Below, piece after piece: positions 7,838 through 15,557 of a stretch of 64,000 bases of DNA (its first letter is position 1; each line of letters begins with the position of its first letter). This stretch comes from Maricaulis sp048268525. GTDB lineage: Bacteria; Pseudomonadota; Alphaproteobacteria; Caulobacterales; Maricaulaceae. A program made the position numbers and the translations under genes. The notes below the pieces were generated by a model. The model worked only from the letters and a program-made list of their open reading frames with translations, was not told the origin of the DNA and made no database searches. The stretch is taken from the NCBI RefSeq assembly GCF_048268525.1, contig NZ_JBLWVH010000002.1:127605-191604 (forward strand). Reading direction: 5' to 3'.

Positions 7838-7852
7838 TTAACGGTGCGTTAG
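7838..7852. promoter_or_regulatory. Near-consensus CtrA box upstream of pseB
   Basis: TTAA-CGGTGCG-TTAG has seven of eight consensus bases and the correct seven-base spacer. It lies 48 bases upstream of the pseB start, in the 238-base gap between divergent pseB and the FlaEY-like gene. Confidence 0.4.
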
Positions 7853-7920
7853 GCATGTCCGTCAGCGCTGGATACTAGCAGATTCCCGCATCTGTGAGCA
7901 GGCCTGTCATCTGTCGCTGC

Positions 7921-7936
7921 CGGTCGCGCTTTTGCG
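7921..7936 (+). promoter_or_regulatory. Weak sigma-54-like promoter before the FlaEY-like gene
   Basis: CGGTCG-CGCTT-TTGCG keeps GG (7922-7923) and GC (7934-7935) 10 bases apart, but the -24 half departs from TGGCAC. No clear FlbD-like element is seen upstream. It is a candidate by spacing only. Confidence 0.25.
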
Positions 7937-8028
7937 GACAATTTGAAGCTCCCGATTTACCTTGTCTCGCAACACTTTCTTCGTGTTTGAGGCCCAGAAT
8001 GTAACGTCGAATGTAAAGGATACTCGCC

Positions 8029-10782
8029 GTGAGCGTTATCGGACTGGATGTCGGGCTTCTGACGGGGTGGTACAATTCACGTATCAGCGCCTCGCTGGCC
8101 TCGTCGACTTCATTGTCGACAGCGTCGTCTGCGCGCTCCCAGCAACCGACCGCCCCGGCGCCTTGGGAGATCGGCTCGCCGAACCTGATGACCTTGGAAG
8201 AGATGAGCCGCAAGGTTCTCGCCAACGGCATCTTCTTCAATGATCCTGACCGCGAATTCTCCGGCCTGGATGCGCCGGATGACCACAAGCAGCTTTTCTC
8301 TCTGCACCAGGGTCTTAAGCGCCTCGCTGCCCTGGCCGAGGAAGCGCAGGATAAAACGACCGCGGACAGCCGCCGTTCCTTCCTCGACAAGAGTTTCCAA
8401 TCCGGTCTTGCACAACTGGACGGCTTTTTTGACGACATGGACCTGGAAGGCCTGACCCTGCTCAAGGGCGAGCAGCTGTCCAAGATCGAAAGCGAAGTCG
8501 CGATTGCGCGCGGCACGTCGCAATATACGACCGACACGATCCACACCGGTGATTTTGATGCCGAAGTCGCCAGCCTGACAGGCGATGTCCAGTTCTCGAT
8601 TTCGGTGAAGAAAAGCGGCGTTACCCAGACCATCGACATCAATCTGGCCGACATGGGCGCGACAACGCGAAATCTCGACAACATTTCCGATCACATCAAC
8701 ACCCGGCTGGAAGCCGCTGGCGTGCTCTCGCGCTTCGAGCGCACCAAGATCGGCGAAGAAAATGATGTCGGTGTCGTTCCCGGTAATAACTACGGTTTCC
8801 AGATTTCCGGTGTCTCGACGGAAACCATTTCCTTCTCCGCTGCAGCCGCCGAGCCGGCGCTCTATTTTGCGGGCGTTTCGGGCATCAATGACAGTGCGGG
8901 TGGACAGGTCGTGAAACTGACCGACCTGGCCAGCGGAACACCCCAGACCGGTTACACCACCCGATTCAGCGCTGATCCGAGCACCTCTGAAGTCGCCGTC
9001 GTCGGCGGTGAAGAGGGCGAAACCCGTATCAAGCAGGAAGACAATCCGCTCGAAATCCACGCAACGACAGCGTCGGCTGACGGTGGCATTTTCGTTGTCG
9101 GTCATGCCTCGGCCTCGACCGATGGTCAGGTGCTCAAAGGTGAGCAGGACCTGATCCTGGCCAAGTATGACTCGACCGGCAATCGCGTCTGGAGCCGTGT
9201 GCTCGGCGCAGCCGAAAGTGCGCAGGGGCTGTCGATCGCGACCGATTCCAGCGGCAATGTAGTTGTCGCCGGCAAGGTCGAGGGCGGTCTCGGTGACACA
9301 ACCAATGTTGGCGGCAGTGACAGCGTCGTGGTCAAATATTCTGCCAGCGGTGTGGAGCAATGGACCCAGCGCTTCGGCGGGACCAAGGATGATCAGGCGG
9401 CCACCGTTGCGATCGGGGATGACGGCACGGTTTATGTGGCCGGCAAGTCGGCAAGCGCGTTCGGCGGTGATGCCCATGAGGGCGGGAATTCGGACGGCTA
9501 TATCCGCGCCATCGATACCAGCGGCACCACCTTGTGGACGCGCCGGGTCGGATCGGCCGGCGATGAGTCGGTGTCGGCAATTGCCATCGCCGATGACGGC
9601 AATCTGGTCGTGGCCAGCGAAGAGGATGGCCACGCCGTGCTGCGCAAGTTCGATGTCAGTGACGATACCTCTGCTGCGATCTGGGAGCAGGACCTTGGTG
9701 ACCTCGATGATGGCCGTGTCGGTGGTCTCGCGATTGACGCCACCGGCATTTATCTTACCGGCGCGGCGGGCGACGCATTCGCACCGACGGCTCCGGTTTC
9801 CGCCCATGCGGGCGGTGTGCGCGACGCATTCGTGATGAAGCTGTCCGATGGCGGCGCGCCGACCACCGACTTCCTGACCTTTGTCGGTTCCGACAAGGAT
9901 GACAGCGCCGCCGGCGTTCAGGTGCATGACGGCAAGATCTACATCGCCGGCAAGACGCTGGGCGGCATCAATGGCGATACGCTGAATGGCGAGCGCGATG
10001 CGTTCGCGGCCCAGCTTGATGCGTCGACCGGCGCGCTCGACTGGTCCACCCAGATTTCCGGTCGCGGTGGTCTGGCCGATGCCAAGGGCATCGCCCTGTC
10101 GACCACCGATGACAGCGTGCTCGACGCGCTTGGTCTGCCGACCGGCACGCTGACCTATTCCGACAGCCGCTTGGTCACGGACCGCAGCTCTGCCCGTGAG
10201 GACGACTTCTTCTATGTTTCGGTGAACGGCGACCGTCGCAAGAAAATCTCCATCGACGCCAATGACACGATGCGGTCGCTCAGCTTCAAGATCAACGCGA
10301 AACTGGTCCTGGACGGAACCGCTGATGTACGTCGTTCGAGCGAGGGTGACATGCTGCGTATCAAGGCGGCGGAAGGCTCCAAGATCGAGCTGTTCGCTGG
10401 CAGCGAAGGCCGCGACCTCCTGAAATCGCTGGGCATCTCGGCTGGCGCGATCGTCAATACGGGTTCGCTCCTGGATGATGATGACAAGACGACGGATGCA
10501 CCGCCCCTGTTCGCGCTCGATCTGCCGACGGTGATGTCGCTGTCCGATGAGGATACCGCGACCGAGGCAATGGAGGCGTTGCAGGACGCCCTGTCCAAGG
10601 TCCAGCGGGCCTACCGCGACCTGACCATGGATCCGGCGCTGAAGGAATTGCTGAACGGGCCGCAGGCCGGAAAGAAGGGCGGCACCGTGCCAGCCTACTA
10701 CAATGCCCAGCTGGCCAATTACCAGGCGGGACTGGCCCGCTTGAACTCCGGCGGCGGCAGCCAGGCCGGACTCTTCCTCTAG
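8029..10782 (+). CDS. FlaEY-like flagellar protein with internal beta-propeller (SBBP) repeats
   Basis: A 917-residue protein with no classical signal peptide. Residues 1-180 are helical. Residues about 185-300 hold a hook-IN-like module (VQFSISVKKSGVTQTIDI). Residues about 300-700 hold seven or so repeats of the type ILAKYDSTGNRVWSRVLG, which are SBBP/beta-propeller units. A second hook-IN-like module (FFYVSVNGDRRKKISID) follows near 725-810, then a helical C-terminus ending YQAGLARLNSGGGSQAGLFL, which resembles FliD or flagellin ends. The arrangement is like Caulobacter FlaEY, a protein needed for normal flagellar filament production. The GTG start at 8029 follows AAAGGA at 8015-8020. The likely fate is export through the flagellum or a place near the hook (inference). 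Confidence 0.7.
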   Translation: MSVIGLDVGLLTGWYNSRISASLASSTSLSTASSARSQQPTAPAPWEIGSPNLMTLEEMSRKVLANGIFFNDPDREFSGLDAPDDHKQLFSLHQGLKRLAALAEEAQDKTTADSRRSFLDKSFQSGLAQLDGFFDDMDLEGLTLLKGEQLSKIESEVAIARGTSQYTTDTIHTGDFDAEVASLTGDVQFSISVKKSGVTQTIDINLADMGATTRNLDNISDHINTRLEAAGVLSRFERTKIGEENDVGVVPGNNYGFQISGVSTETISFSAAAAEPALYFAGVSGINDSAGGQVVKLTDLASGTPQTGYTTRFSADPSTSEVAVVGGEEGETRIKQEDNPLEIHATTASADGGIFVVGHASASTDGQVLKGEQDLILAKYDSTGNRVWSRVLGAAESAQGLSIATDSSGNVVVAGKVEGGLGDTTNVGGSDSVVVKYSASGVEQWTQRFGGTKDDQAATVAIGDDGTVYVAGKSASAFGGDAHEGGNSDGYIRAIDTSGTTLWTRRVGSAGDESVSAIAIADDGNLVVASEEDGHAVLRKFDVSDDTSAAIWEQDLGDLDDGRVGGLAIDATGIYLTGAAGDAFAPTAPVSAHAGGVRDAFVMKLSDGGAPTTDFLTFVGSDKDDSAAGVQVHDGKIYIAGKTLGGINGDTLNGERDAFAAQLDASTGALDWSTQISGRGGLADAKGIALSTTDDSVLDALGLPTGTLTYSDSRLVTDRSSAREDDFFYVSVNGDRRKKISIDANDTMRSLSFKINAKLVLDGTADVRRSSEGDMLRIKAAEGSKIELFAGSEGRDLLKSLGISAGAIVNTGSLLDDDDKTTDAPPLFALDLPTVMSLSDEDTATEAMEALQDALSKVQRAYRDLTMDPALKELLNGPQAGKKGGTVPAYYNAQLANYQAGLARLNSGGGSQAGLFL

Positions 10783-11438
10783 TCAGTCTTTACAAACTGC
10801 ATCACCAGCAAGCGCGGCACAGCTCTGGCGCCGACGGTGAGGGCGCTGTCGGCTGGCTCACGCAGGTCGACCAGCCGCAGGCCGGCGTCGCAGGCGGCCG
10901 CACAGTAATCGGCGACGCCGTGATACCAGGCATCAACGCGCACCTCCTTGCCGTCAGCCTGCTCGAAACGGGCCTGGCTGCCCTGCAGTTGGCGGAAGGG
11001 GTGGAGCTCAGCGAGATACAGCAACCCGCCCGGCCGCAGGACACGGGCAGCCTCACTGACGACCGGCGCCAGTACTTCGATATGCTCGAGGACCAGATTG
11101 CCAATGACAAGGTCGACCGACCCGCTCTTGAGCGGCCAGGTCGAGGTCACATCGTGTTCGAGGAATTGCACGCGAGCGCCGAGCTGTCTGCTTCGCGCCT
11201 GGTCGAGCATCCCCGGTGACAGGTCCATTGCCAGGACCTGGTCAGCGTGCCGGGCCAGAAAAGCGGTGTTTTTGCCAGTCCCGGCCCCGAATTCCACCAC
11301 ATTCTTGCCGGTCAGCTCGAGGTTCGCCTCCATGAGGCATCGCGCATCGAGGTCGCGGGTTTTGTTGTGATCGCTGTCATATCGCTCGGCCCACAGATCG
11401 TAGGCCTGTCTTACAGGTGTGTCGGAGGACTGGCTCAT
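10779..11438 (-). CDS. Class I SAM-dependent methyltransferase
   Basis: A 219-residue cytoplasmic methyltransferase of the UbiE/Methyltransf_11 type. Motif I VVEFGAGTGKNTAFLA binds S-adenosylmethionine, followed by the acidic LAMDLSPGML, motif IV SVDLVIGNLVLEHI and post-I VLRPGGLLYLAE. The substrate is not evident. A role in modifying flagellin or a flagellar sugar is possible from its position between the FlaEY-like gene and the flgI operon, but nothing proves it. The ATG at 11438 is used because similar proteins begin close to AYDLWAERYD; ATG 11450 and TTG 11474 in the same frame cannot be excluded, and no clear ribosome site is seen. Its stop shares CTAG with the FlaEY-like gene. Confidence 0.85.
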   Translation of the reverse strand: MSQSSDTPVRQAYDLWAERYDSDHNKTRDLDARCLMEANLELTGKNVVEFGAGTGKNTAFLARHADQVLAMDLSPGMLDQARSRQLGARVQFLEHDVTSTWPLKSGSVDLVIGNLVLEHIEVLAPVVSEAARVLRPGGLLYLAELHPFRQLQGSQARFEQADGKEVRVDAWYHGVADYCAAACDAGLRLVDLREPADSALTVGARAVPRLLVMQFVKTD

Positions 11439-11521
11439 GGCAAAGGGCATGCCGCAGCCGGCCTGATCAGGCAAGATTGCCGCCCGCTCACGGACAGTCT
11501 AGCGCGATCAGCTGGTCCAGG

Positions 11522-11971
11522 TCAGGCAGTGCGGTTGACCGCGATAGCGAAATTGCCGCCTCGCCCGGTCTGCTGCGACGCGCCGGGACCATAACCACCA
11601 GCGGTCGACCGTTGTCTCGCGGCCTCGTCGGCGATTGCCTTTACGACCCCTTCGGTGACGGTCTTCAGCGCGCCGACGATCCGGCCATTCTCTGCCAGTG
11701 ACTCGTGAAAGCGGGTCGTTGCATCGCGCAAGGCTTGCTTGATCGGTGCCGGAGCGCCGGAAAAGCGCGCCGGCTCCTTGCGGGCGCGGGCGACCTCGGC
11801 GCGATAGATGTTCGCCAGCTGGGATTTTTCGTCCTGCAGGCCCAGCGCGTCGTGCGGACGGCGGTCCTGGAACAGGCGGGTTTCCTCATTGATCAGGTCG
11901 GTCAGGCGACGGGTCAGCTTGAGCAGGCCCTCAGCGCGTTCAGCCGGATTGCCGGCAGCAAGTTCGGTCAT
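11522..11971 (-). CDS. FlgN-like flagellar export chaperone (putative)
   Basis: A 149-residue helical protein, MTELAAGNPAERAEGLLKLTRRL, whose first 110 residues form a long amphipathic coil. The last 40 residues are Gly/Ala-rich and probably flexible. FlgN-family proteins are cytoplasmic chaperones for hook-associated proteins, and the size, the fold signature (LLKLTRRLTDLINEETRLF) and the place at the end of the flgI-flgJ operon fit. Sequence recognition is weak, so the call rests partly on context. The ATG at 11969-11971 lies two bases after the flgJ stop codon, indicating coupling. Confidence 0.6.
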   Translation of the reverse strand: MTELAAGNPAERAEGLLKLTRRLTDLINEETRLFQDRRPHDALGLQDEKSQLANIYRAEVARARKEPARFSGAPAPIKQALRDATTRFHESLAENGRIVGALKTVTEGVVKAIADEAARQRSTAGGYGPGASQQTGRGGNFAIAVNRTA

Positions 11972-11973
11972 GA

Positions 11974-12300
11974 TTAGATCTCCCCGGTTTCCTGATAGCG
12001 CAGGATTTCTGATGTCAGGCGGTCGGCGAGGCCGAGTCCGCCGGACTGGGCCATCACCTTGGCGTATTCCTCGTGAAGCAGGCCGGTGAAGGCGCGCTCG
12101 CCCGAGCCGCCACCAAACGGGTTTTCCTCGCCGGTCTGGGCGAACATCTGCTCGATCATCTGCGACAGGAAGAAGCTCTCGAAGTCCTCGGCAATGGCGC
12201 GGGCTTCGGTCTCGTTGCGAGCTCCGCCGACATTGGGAGCACCCTGGGCGCGGCCGGCGCCGGTGGCATTGGCGAGTTGCAGTTCCAGCATGCCGTCCAT
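11974..12300 (-). CDS. flgJ: Rod-binding protein, FlgJ N-terminal domain only (CheL-type)
   Basis: A 108-residue protein matching only the rod-binding N-terminal domain of FlgJ. The motif AIAEDFESFFLSQMIEQMF is followed by GGSGERAFTGLLHEEYAKVMAQSGGLGLAD. It lacks the C-terminal muramidase domain of enterobacterial FlgJ, which is normal in Caulobacter relatives, where the gene has been called cheL. It acts in the periplasm as a scaffold for rod assembly; the peptidoglycan-cutting activity must come from another protein. It starts two bases after the flgI stop, in the flgI-flgJ-flgN-like operon. Confidence 0.88.
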   Translation of the reverse strand: MDGMLELQLANATGAGRAQGAPNVGGARNETEARAIAEDFESFFLSQMIEQMFAQTGEENPFGGGSGERAFTGLLHEEYAKVMAQSGGLGLADRLTSEILRYQETGEI

Positions 12301-12302
12301 GA

Positions 12303-13418
12303 CTACAGCACCTCGATTTCGGCCTGCAGGGCACCAGCTGCCTTGATGGCCTGGAGGATGGTGATCATGTCGCGCGGGGTGACACCCATGGCGTTCAGCC
12401 CATCGACAAGCTGGCTCAGCGATACGCTCTCCTCGAGAACGCCCAGCTGCATGTCGTCTTCGGTAACGGACACATCGGTGCGCGGCAGGACAACGGTCTC
12501 GCCTTCGGAGAAGGGAGCCGGCTGGCTGGCGATCGGGCTTTCCGTCACCGTGATGGTCAGATTGCCCTGGGCAATGGCGACGGTGGAGACGCGGACATTC
12601 TCGCCCATCACGATGGTGCCGGTATTTTCGTCGATGATGATGCGGGCCGGGATATCGGCCTCGACGCGAAGCTGTTCGACCTCGGACAGCAGGTCGATCA
12701 TGTCGCCGTCGAAATGGCTCGGGCGCTGCAGTGTGACCGTGCTGGGATTGGTGGCCCGAGCCGAACCGGGGCCGACATAGGCATTGATGGCATCGGCCAT
12801 GCGGCGGGCGGTGGTAAAGTCGGGATTGCGCAGCGACAGGCGCAGGCTGGCCCGGTTGGCAATTTCGGCCCAGGGGTCGATGCCGGATCCCTCGAACGGG
12901 TTTTCGACCAGGGCTCCGTTGGCGATGCGGCCTGAAGTCGGCACGCCGCGGGTGATGCTGGCGCCGTCACCGGCGGCTTCGAAGCCGCCGACGGCGAGCG
13001 AGCCCTGGGCAACGGCCCAGGCGCGGCTCTGGCTGTCAAACAGCGGGGTGGCGATCAACACGCCGCCCTGCAGGCTGGAAGCGTCGCCAATGGCGGAAAC
13101 CGTCACATCGATCCGGCTGCCCTGCGAGGAGAAGGCCGGAAGTGAGGCCGTCACCATCACCGCGGCGACATTGCGCGTGTTCAGGTTGGCGTCGCGGGTG
13201 TTGACGTTGAAGTGTTCCAGCATCGCGTTCAGCGACTGGTTGGTGAAGGCAGAGTTGCGCAGGCTGTCGCCGGACCCGTCCAGACCCACCACCAGGCCGT
13301 AACCGACCAGATGGTTGTCGCGGACATCCTCGACATCAACCATGTCCTTGATGCGGGAGGACGCCAGGGCGGGCGTCGCCAAGGACAAGGCGGCGAGAAG
13401 GGCGATGATCAGGCGCAT
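12303..13418 (-). CDS. flgI: Flagellar P-ring protein FlgI
   Basis: A 371-residue exported protein that forms the P-ring around the distal rod in the peptidoglycan layer. It has a Sec signal peptide (MRLIIALLAALSLATPALA, cleaved near residue 19). Hallmarks follow: SRIKDMVDVEDVRDNHLVGYGLVVGL, MLEHFNVN, the MVTASLP region and the C-terminal VDGLNAMGVTPRDMITILQAIK. The length is standard. It is first in an operon with flgJ and the FlgN-like gene. A sigma-54 promoter at 13454-13468 is 36 bases upstream of the start codon, with an FlbD-like element at 13573, placing it in the late flagellar class. Confidence 0.96.
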   Translation of the reverse strand: MRLIIALLAALSLATPALASSRIKDMVDVEDVRDNHLVGYGLVVGLDGSGDSLRNSAFTNQSLNAMLEHFNVNTRDANLNTRNVAAVMVTASLPAFSSQGSRIDVTVSAIGDASSLQGGVLIATPLFDSQSRAWAVAQGSLAVGGFEAAGDGASITRGVPTSGRIANGALVENPFEGSGIDPWAEIANRASLRLSLRNPDFTTARRMADAINAYVGPGSARATNPSTVTLQRPSHFDGDMIDLLSEVEQLRVEADIPARIIIDENTGTIVMGENVRVSTVAIAQGNLTITVTESPIASQPAPFSEGETVVLPRTDVSVTEDDMQLGVLEESVSLSQLVDGLNAMGVTPRDMITILQAIKAAGALQAEIEVL

Positions 13419-13453
13419 TTTGCGGTCTCCGGAACAGGTTCGCCCACGACCTT

Positions 13454-13468
13454 GCCAGAGGCGTGCCA
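13454..13468 (-). promoter_or_regulatory. Sigma-54 promoter of the flgI operon
   Basis: Read on the minus strand, TGGCAC-GCCTC-TGGC has a perfect -24 half and GC at the right 10-base spacing from GG, with one mismatch in the -12 half. flgI starts 36 bases downstream. Confidence 0.75.
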
Positions 13469-13572
13469 GAATTCCGGATTTGGTTAATAAAATAAAACGC
13501 TGAAAAACAATGGGTTGGCGAGTAGAGTGCTGATCGCAGGGGCGGAAAAACGCGCCGCCTGCAATAGCGCAC

Positions 13573-13587
13573 CGGCAGATTTTGCCG
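13573..13587. promoter_or_regulatory. FlbD/ftr-like element between flgI and fliX
   Basis: CGGCAGATTTTGCCG is a 15-bp near-perfect 7-1-7 inverted repeat with the same design as the element at 2868. It lies about 115 bases upstream of the flgI sigma-54 promoter and just upstream of the CtrA box of divergent fliX, so it could affect both. Confidence 0.6.
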
Positions 13588-13602
13588 ATCCGGGCAATCG
13601 GG

Positions 13603-13617
13603 TTAAGTCTCTGTTAA
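13603..13617 (+). promoter_or_regulatory. CtrA binding box upstream of fliX
   Basis: TTAA-GTCTCTG-TTAA is an exact match to the TTAA-N7-TTAA CtrA recognition sequence, 50 bases before the fliX start. It would place fliX in the CtrA-controlled early flagellar class, as in Caulobacter. Confidence 0.8.
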
Positions 13618-13667
13618 TCGCCCCGGCCGCATCCATTGGGCGTCATCACGAGGAAATGATTCCTGCC

Positions 13668-14078
13668 ATGAAAGTCTCCGGACCCAGCTCAACCAGTTCC
13701 GTTTCTGCCGGCAAGCGCAAGACCACTTCGCGCACGTCCGGTGAAGCGTTCAAGCTGGATACGCCGGCCAAGGCCGGCGCCGGGATGACGGCAAGCGGTG
13801 TGTCCTCGGTCCAGTCGGTTGATGCCATCCTGGCGTTGCAGGGCGTTGAGGACTTCACCCATGCCCGCAAGCAGGCGACCGATCGCGCATTCGACATGCT
13901 GGACATGCTCGACGAGCTCAAGATTGCCTTGCTCGAGGGTGGCCTGCCACGGGCCAAGCTGATCGCGCTGATGGATCTTCTGCAGACCCGTCGGGACGCG
14001 ACCAATGATGCCCGTCTCGAAGCGGCGCTCGACGAGGTCGAGACCCGGGCCGCGGTGGAGCTGGCCAAGTTCAGCTAG
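13668..14078 (+). CDS. fliX: Flagellar assembly regulator FliX
   Basis: A 136-residue protein, MKVSGPSSTSSVSAG, with a basic Ser/Thr-rich N-terminus and a helical C-terminal half (DMLDMLDELKIALLEGG) typical of FliX. In Caulobacter FliX links completion of early flagellar structures to the activity of the sigma-54 activator FlbD. The start ATG at 13668 matches the family opening MKV; an ATG at 13656 sits too close to GAGGAA (13650-13655) to be preferred. It is divergent from flgI, with a perfect CtrA box 50 bases upstream. It is likely a switch between CtrA-driven genes and the FlbD-dependent late genes in this same window. Confidence 0.88.
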   Translation: MKVSGPSSTSSVSAGKRKTTSRTSGEAFKLDTPAKAGAGMTASGVSSVQSVDAILALQGVEDFTHARKQATDRAFDMLDMLDELKIALLEGGLPRAKLIALMDLLQTRRDATNDARLEAALDEVETRAAVELAKFS

Positions 14079-14157
14079 CTCGCGGATTTCGACACAAATC
14101 ATTCAAGGTTTTTCGCTATTTGCTCTCTCTGACAGGTGTAGCAACAGCGTCTCCACA

Positions 14158-14185
14158 TTGACTTGAGCGGCTCGGTGCATATTCT
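14158..14185 (+). promoter_or_regulatory. Possible housekeeping promoter of dksA
   Basis: TTGACT and TATTCT are separated by 16 bases, 54 bases upstream of the dksA start. The -35 is good and the -10 has one mismatch to TATAAT in the key positions. Confidence 0.4.
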
Positions 14186-14238
14186 CCGCCCGCTTTCTGG
14201 GGGAGAGCGCTGTACCGCGTGGAGTTGAGTGGAAAGCG

Positions 14239-14667
14239 ATGAGCGAAGCTGAACCGATCGAACTGCCCAAGGATTACTTCCCGTCGGAAGACGAGCCGTT
14301 CATGAATGACCGGCAGAAGGAATATTTCCGACGCAAGCTGATGGCCTGGAAGGATGACATCCTCCGGGAGAGCCGCTCGACGATTACGAATCTCCAGCAG
14401 GATATGGGGGCTCTGCCCGACCTGGCCGACCGTGCGTCGACCGAGACGGACCGCTCGCTGGAACTGCGGGCCCGTGATCGCCAGCGCAAGCTGATCTCCA
14501 AGATCGACAAGGCCTTGCGCCGACTGGAAGAGGACGAATACGGCTATTGTGACGAGACCGGAGAGCCGATCTCGCTGGCCCGTCTCGACGCCCGCCCCGT
14601 CGCCACGCTGAGCCTCGAGGCGCAGGAGCGCCACGAGCGCAAGGAACGCGTCCACCGCGACAGCTGA
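14239..14667 (+). CDS. dksA: RNA polymerase-binding transcription factor DksA
   Basis: A 142-residue DksA/TraR protein. DksA binds the secondary channel of RNA polymerase and, with ppGpp, adjusts promoter choice during nutrient stress. The coiled coil spans about residues 25-95 with the tip sequence DLADRASTETDR, followed by the globular part YGYCDETGEPISLARLDARP and the C-terminal helix LSLEAQERHERKE. Only one cysteine is present in the position of the usual four-Cys zinc finger; this is a known variant in alphaproteobacteria and not a defect. It is flanked by fliX and flgH but probably has its own promoter (candidate at 14158). Confidence 0.94.
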   Translation: MSEAEPIELPKDYFPSEDEPFMNDRQKEYFRRKLMAWKDDILRESRSTITNLQQDMGALPDLADRASTETDRSLELRARDRQRKLISKIDKALRRLEEDEYGYCDETGEPISLARLDARPVATLSLEAQERHERKERVHRDS

Positions 14668-14715
14668 TAGCGCGTTCCAGGCCTTACGCCGCACGCTCCT
14701 ATTGTGAATTCCCGA

Positions 14716-14753
14716 TAAAAAATGGGCCGTCGCGCGTGTTGCGCAACGGCCCA
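14716..14753 (-). terminator. Intrinsic terminator of the flgF-flgG-flgA-flgH operon
   Basis: Read on the minus strand, TGGGCCGT / ACGGCCCA arms (14746-14753 and 14723-14730) enclose a GCG-rich inner stem and are followed by six T residues at 14722-14717. It lies 33 bases after the flgH stop. On the plus strand it could also help end dksA transcripts. Confidence 0.8.
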
Positions 14754-14785
14754 GTTGGTCCCGATGGTGGTGGGGATTCGTGGTC

Positions 14786-15541
14786 CTAGAACGGCATCAG
14801 GATGTCATAGAGTTCCTGGCCGTAGCGGGGGCGCTGGGCATCAGAGAGATGTCCGCGACCGCCGTAGGAAATGCGGGCTTCGGCGATTTGCGTGTGGGCG
14901 ATCGTATTGTCAGACCCGATGTCCTGCGGACGCGCAATGCCGGTGATGAGAAGTTCGCGCACCTCATTGTTCACGCGGACTTCCTGACGGCCGGCGATCA
15001 CCAGATTGCCATTCGGCAGGACCTGGGTGACGAGGGCCGCGACAGTCAGCGAGATGCTTTCGGTGCGGTTGACGGATCCCGAACCCGCCAGCGACGAGGT
15101 CGAGCCGAGGCTGGTCATCGAGGTCGGGTCGATATTGTCATTGAAGAAGCCGGTCAGGTCGGCGCCCAGGAAGCTGGTCAGGTCGCTGTCCTCGGCCGAT
15201 GAACGGCTGCGGTTGGTGGTGTTGTTCAGCTGGGCGCTGTCGGAAATGGCGATGTTGACCGTGACGATGTCACCGACCTGGTCAGCCCGCGGATCACCGA
15301 AAAATGTCGGAGAATTGGCGGTCCACAGCGAGTTGTTGGCGGTCGAATTGGTCGCATAGCGCTGTTGCGGCATGCGCGGCATTGGCATGGGCAGTTGCGA
15401 CGGACCGGTGCCGGCGAGTTCGGCGGGGTTCTGGATTGGCGTCATCGGCGGTGTCTGGCCGACATAGGACAGACGGTCGGAGACAGCGCAAGCTTGCAGG
15501 GCGGCAGCGGCGACGATGAGGGCGGCGAGTTTGCGGATCAT
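14786..15541 (-). CDS. flgH: Flagellar L-ring protein FlgH
   Basis: A 251-residue outer-membrane lipoprotein forming the L-ring. The signal peptide ends in a lipobox, MIRKLAALIVAAAALQAC, so Cys18 is the predicted lipidated residue. Family motifs include NSLW, FFGDPRADQVGDIVTVNI, the STSSLAGSGSVNRTES region, LPNGNLVIAGRQEVRVNNE and the end YGQELYDILMPF. The ATG at 15541 follows AAGGAGATC and is preferred to a longer in-frame reading that lacks a signal. It is last gene of the flgF-G-A-H operon, followed by a terminator at 14716. Confidence 0.96.
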   Translation of the reverse strand: MIRKLAALIVAAAALQACAVSDRLSYVGQTPPMTPIQNPAELAGTGPSQLPMPMPRMPQQRYATNSTANNSLWTANSPTFFGDPRADQVGDIVTVNIAISDSAQLNNTTNRSRSSAEDSDLTSFLGADLTGFFNDNIDPTSMTSLGSTSSLAGSGSVNRTESISLTVAALVTQVLPNGNLVIAGRQEVRVNNEVRELLITGIARPQDIGSDNTIAHTQIAEARISYGGRGHLSDAQRPRYGQELYDILMPF

Positions 15542-15557
15542 GGCGTGATCTCCTTGA

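Noticed and set aside
8110..9927. 605-codon open frame on the minus strand opposite the FlaEY-like gene
   Set aside because: It is the antisense shadow of a clearly coding, repeat-rich gene in a GC-rich genome; the protein has no recognisable motif.
14530..14600. Broken zinc finger in DksA
   Set aside because: The single-Cys form is common in alphaproteobacterial DksA, so it is not damage.
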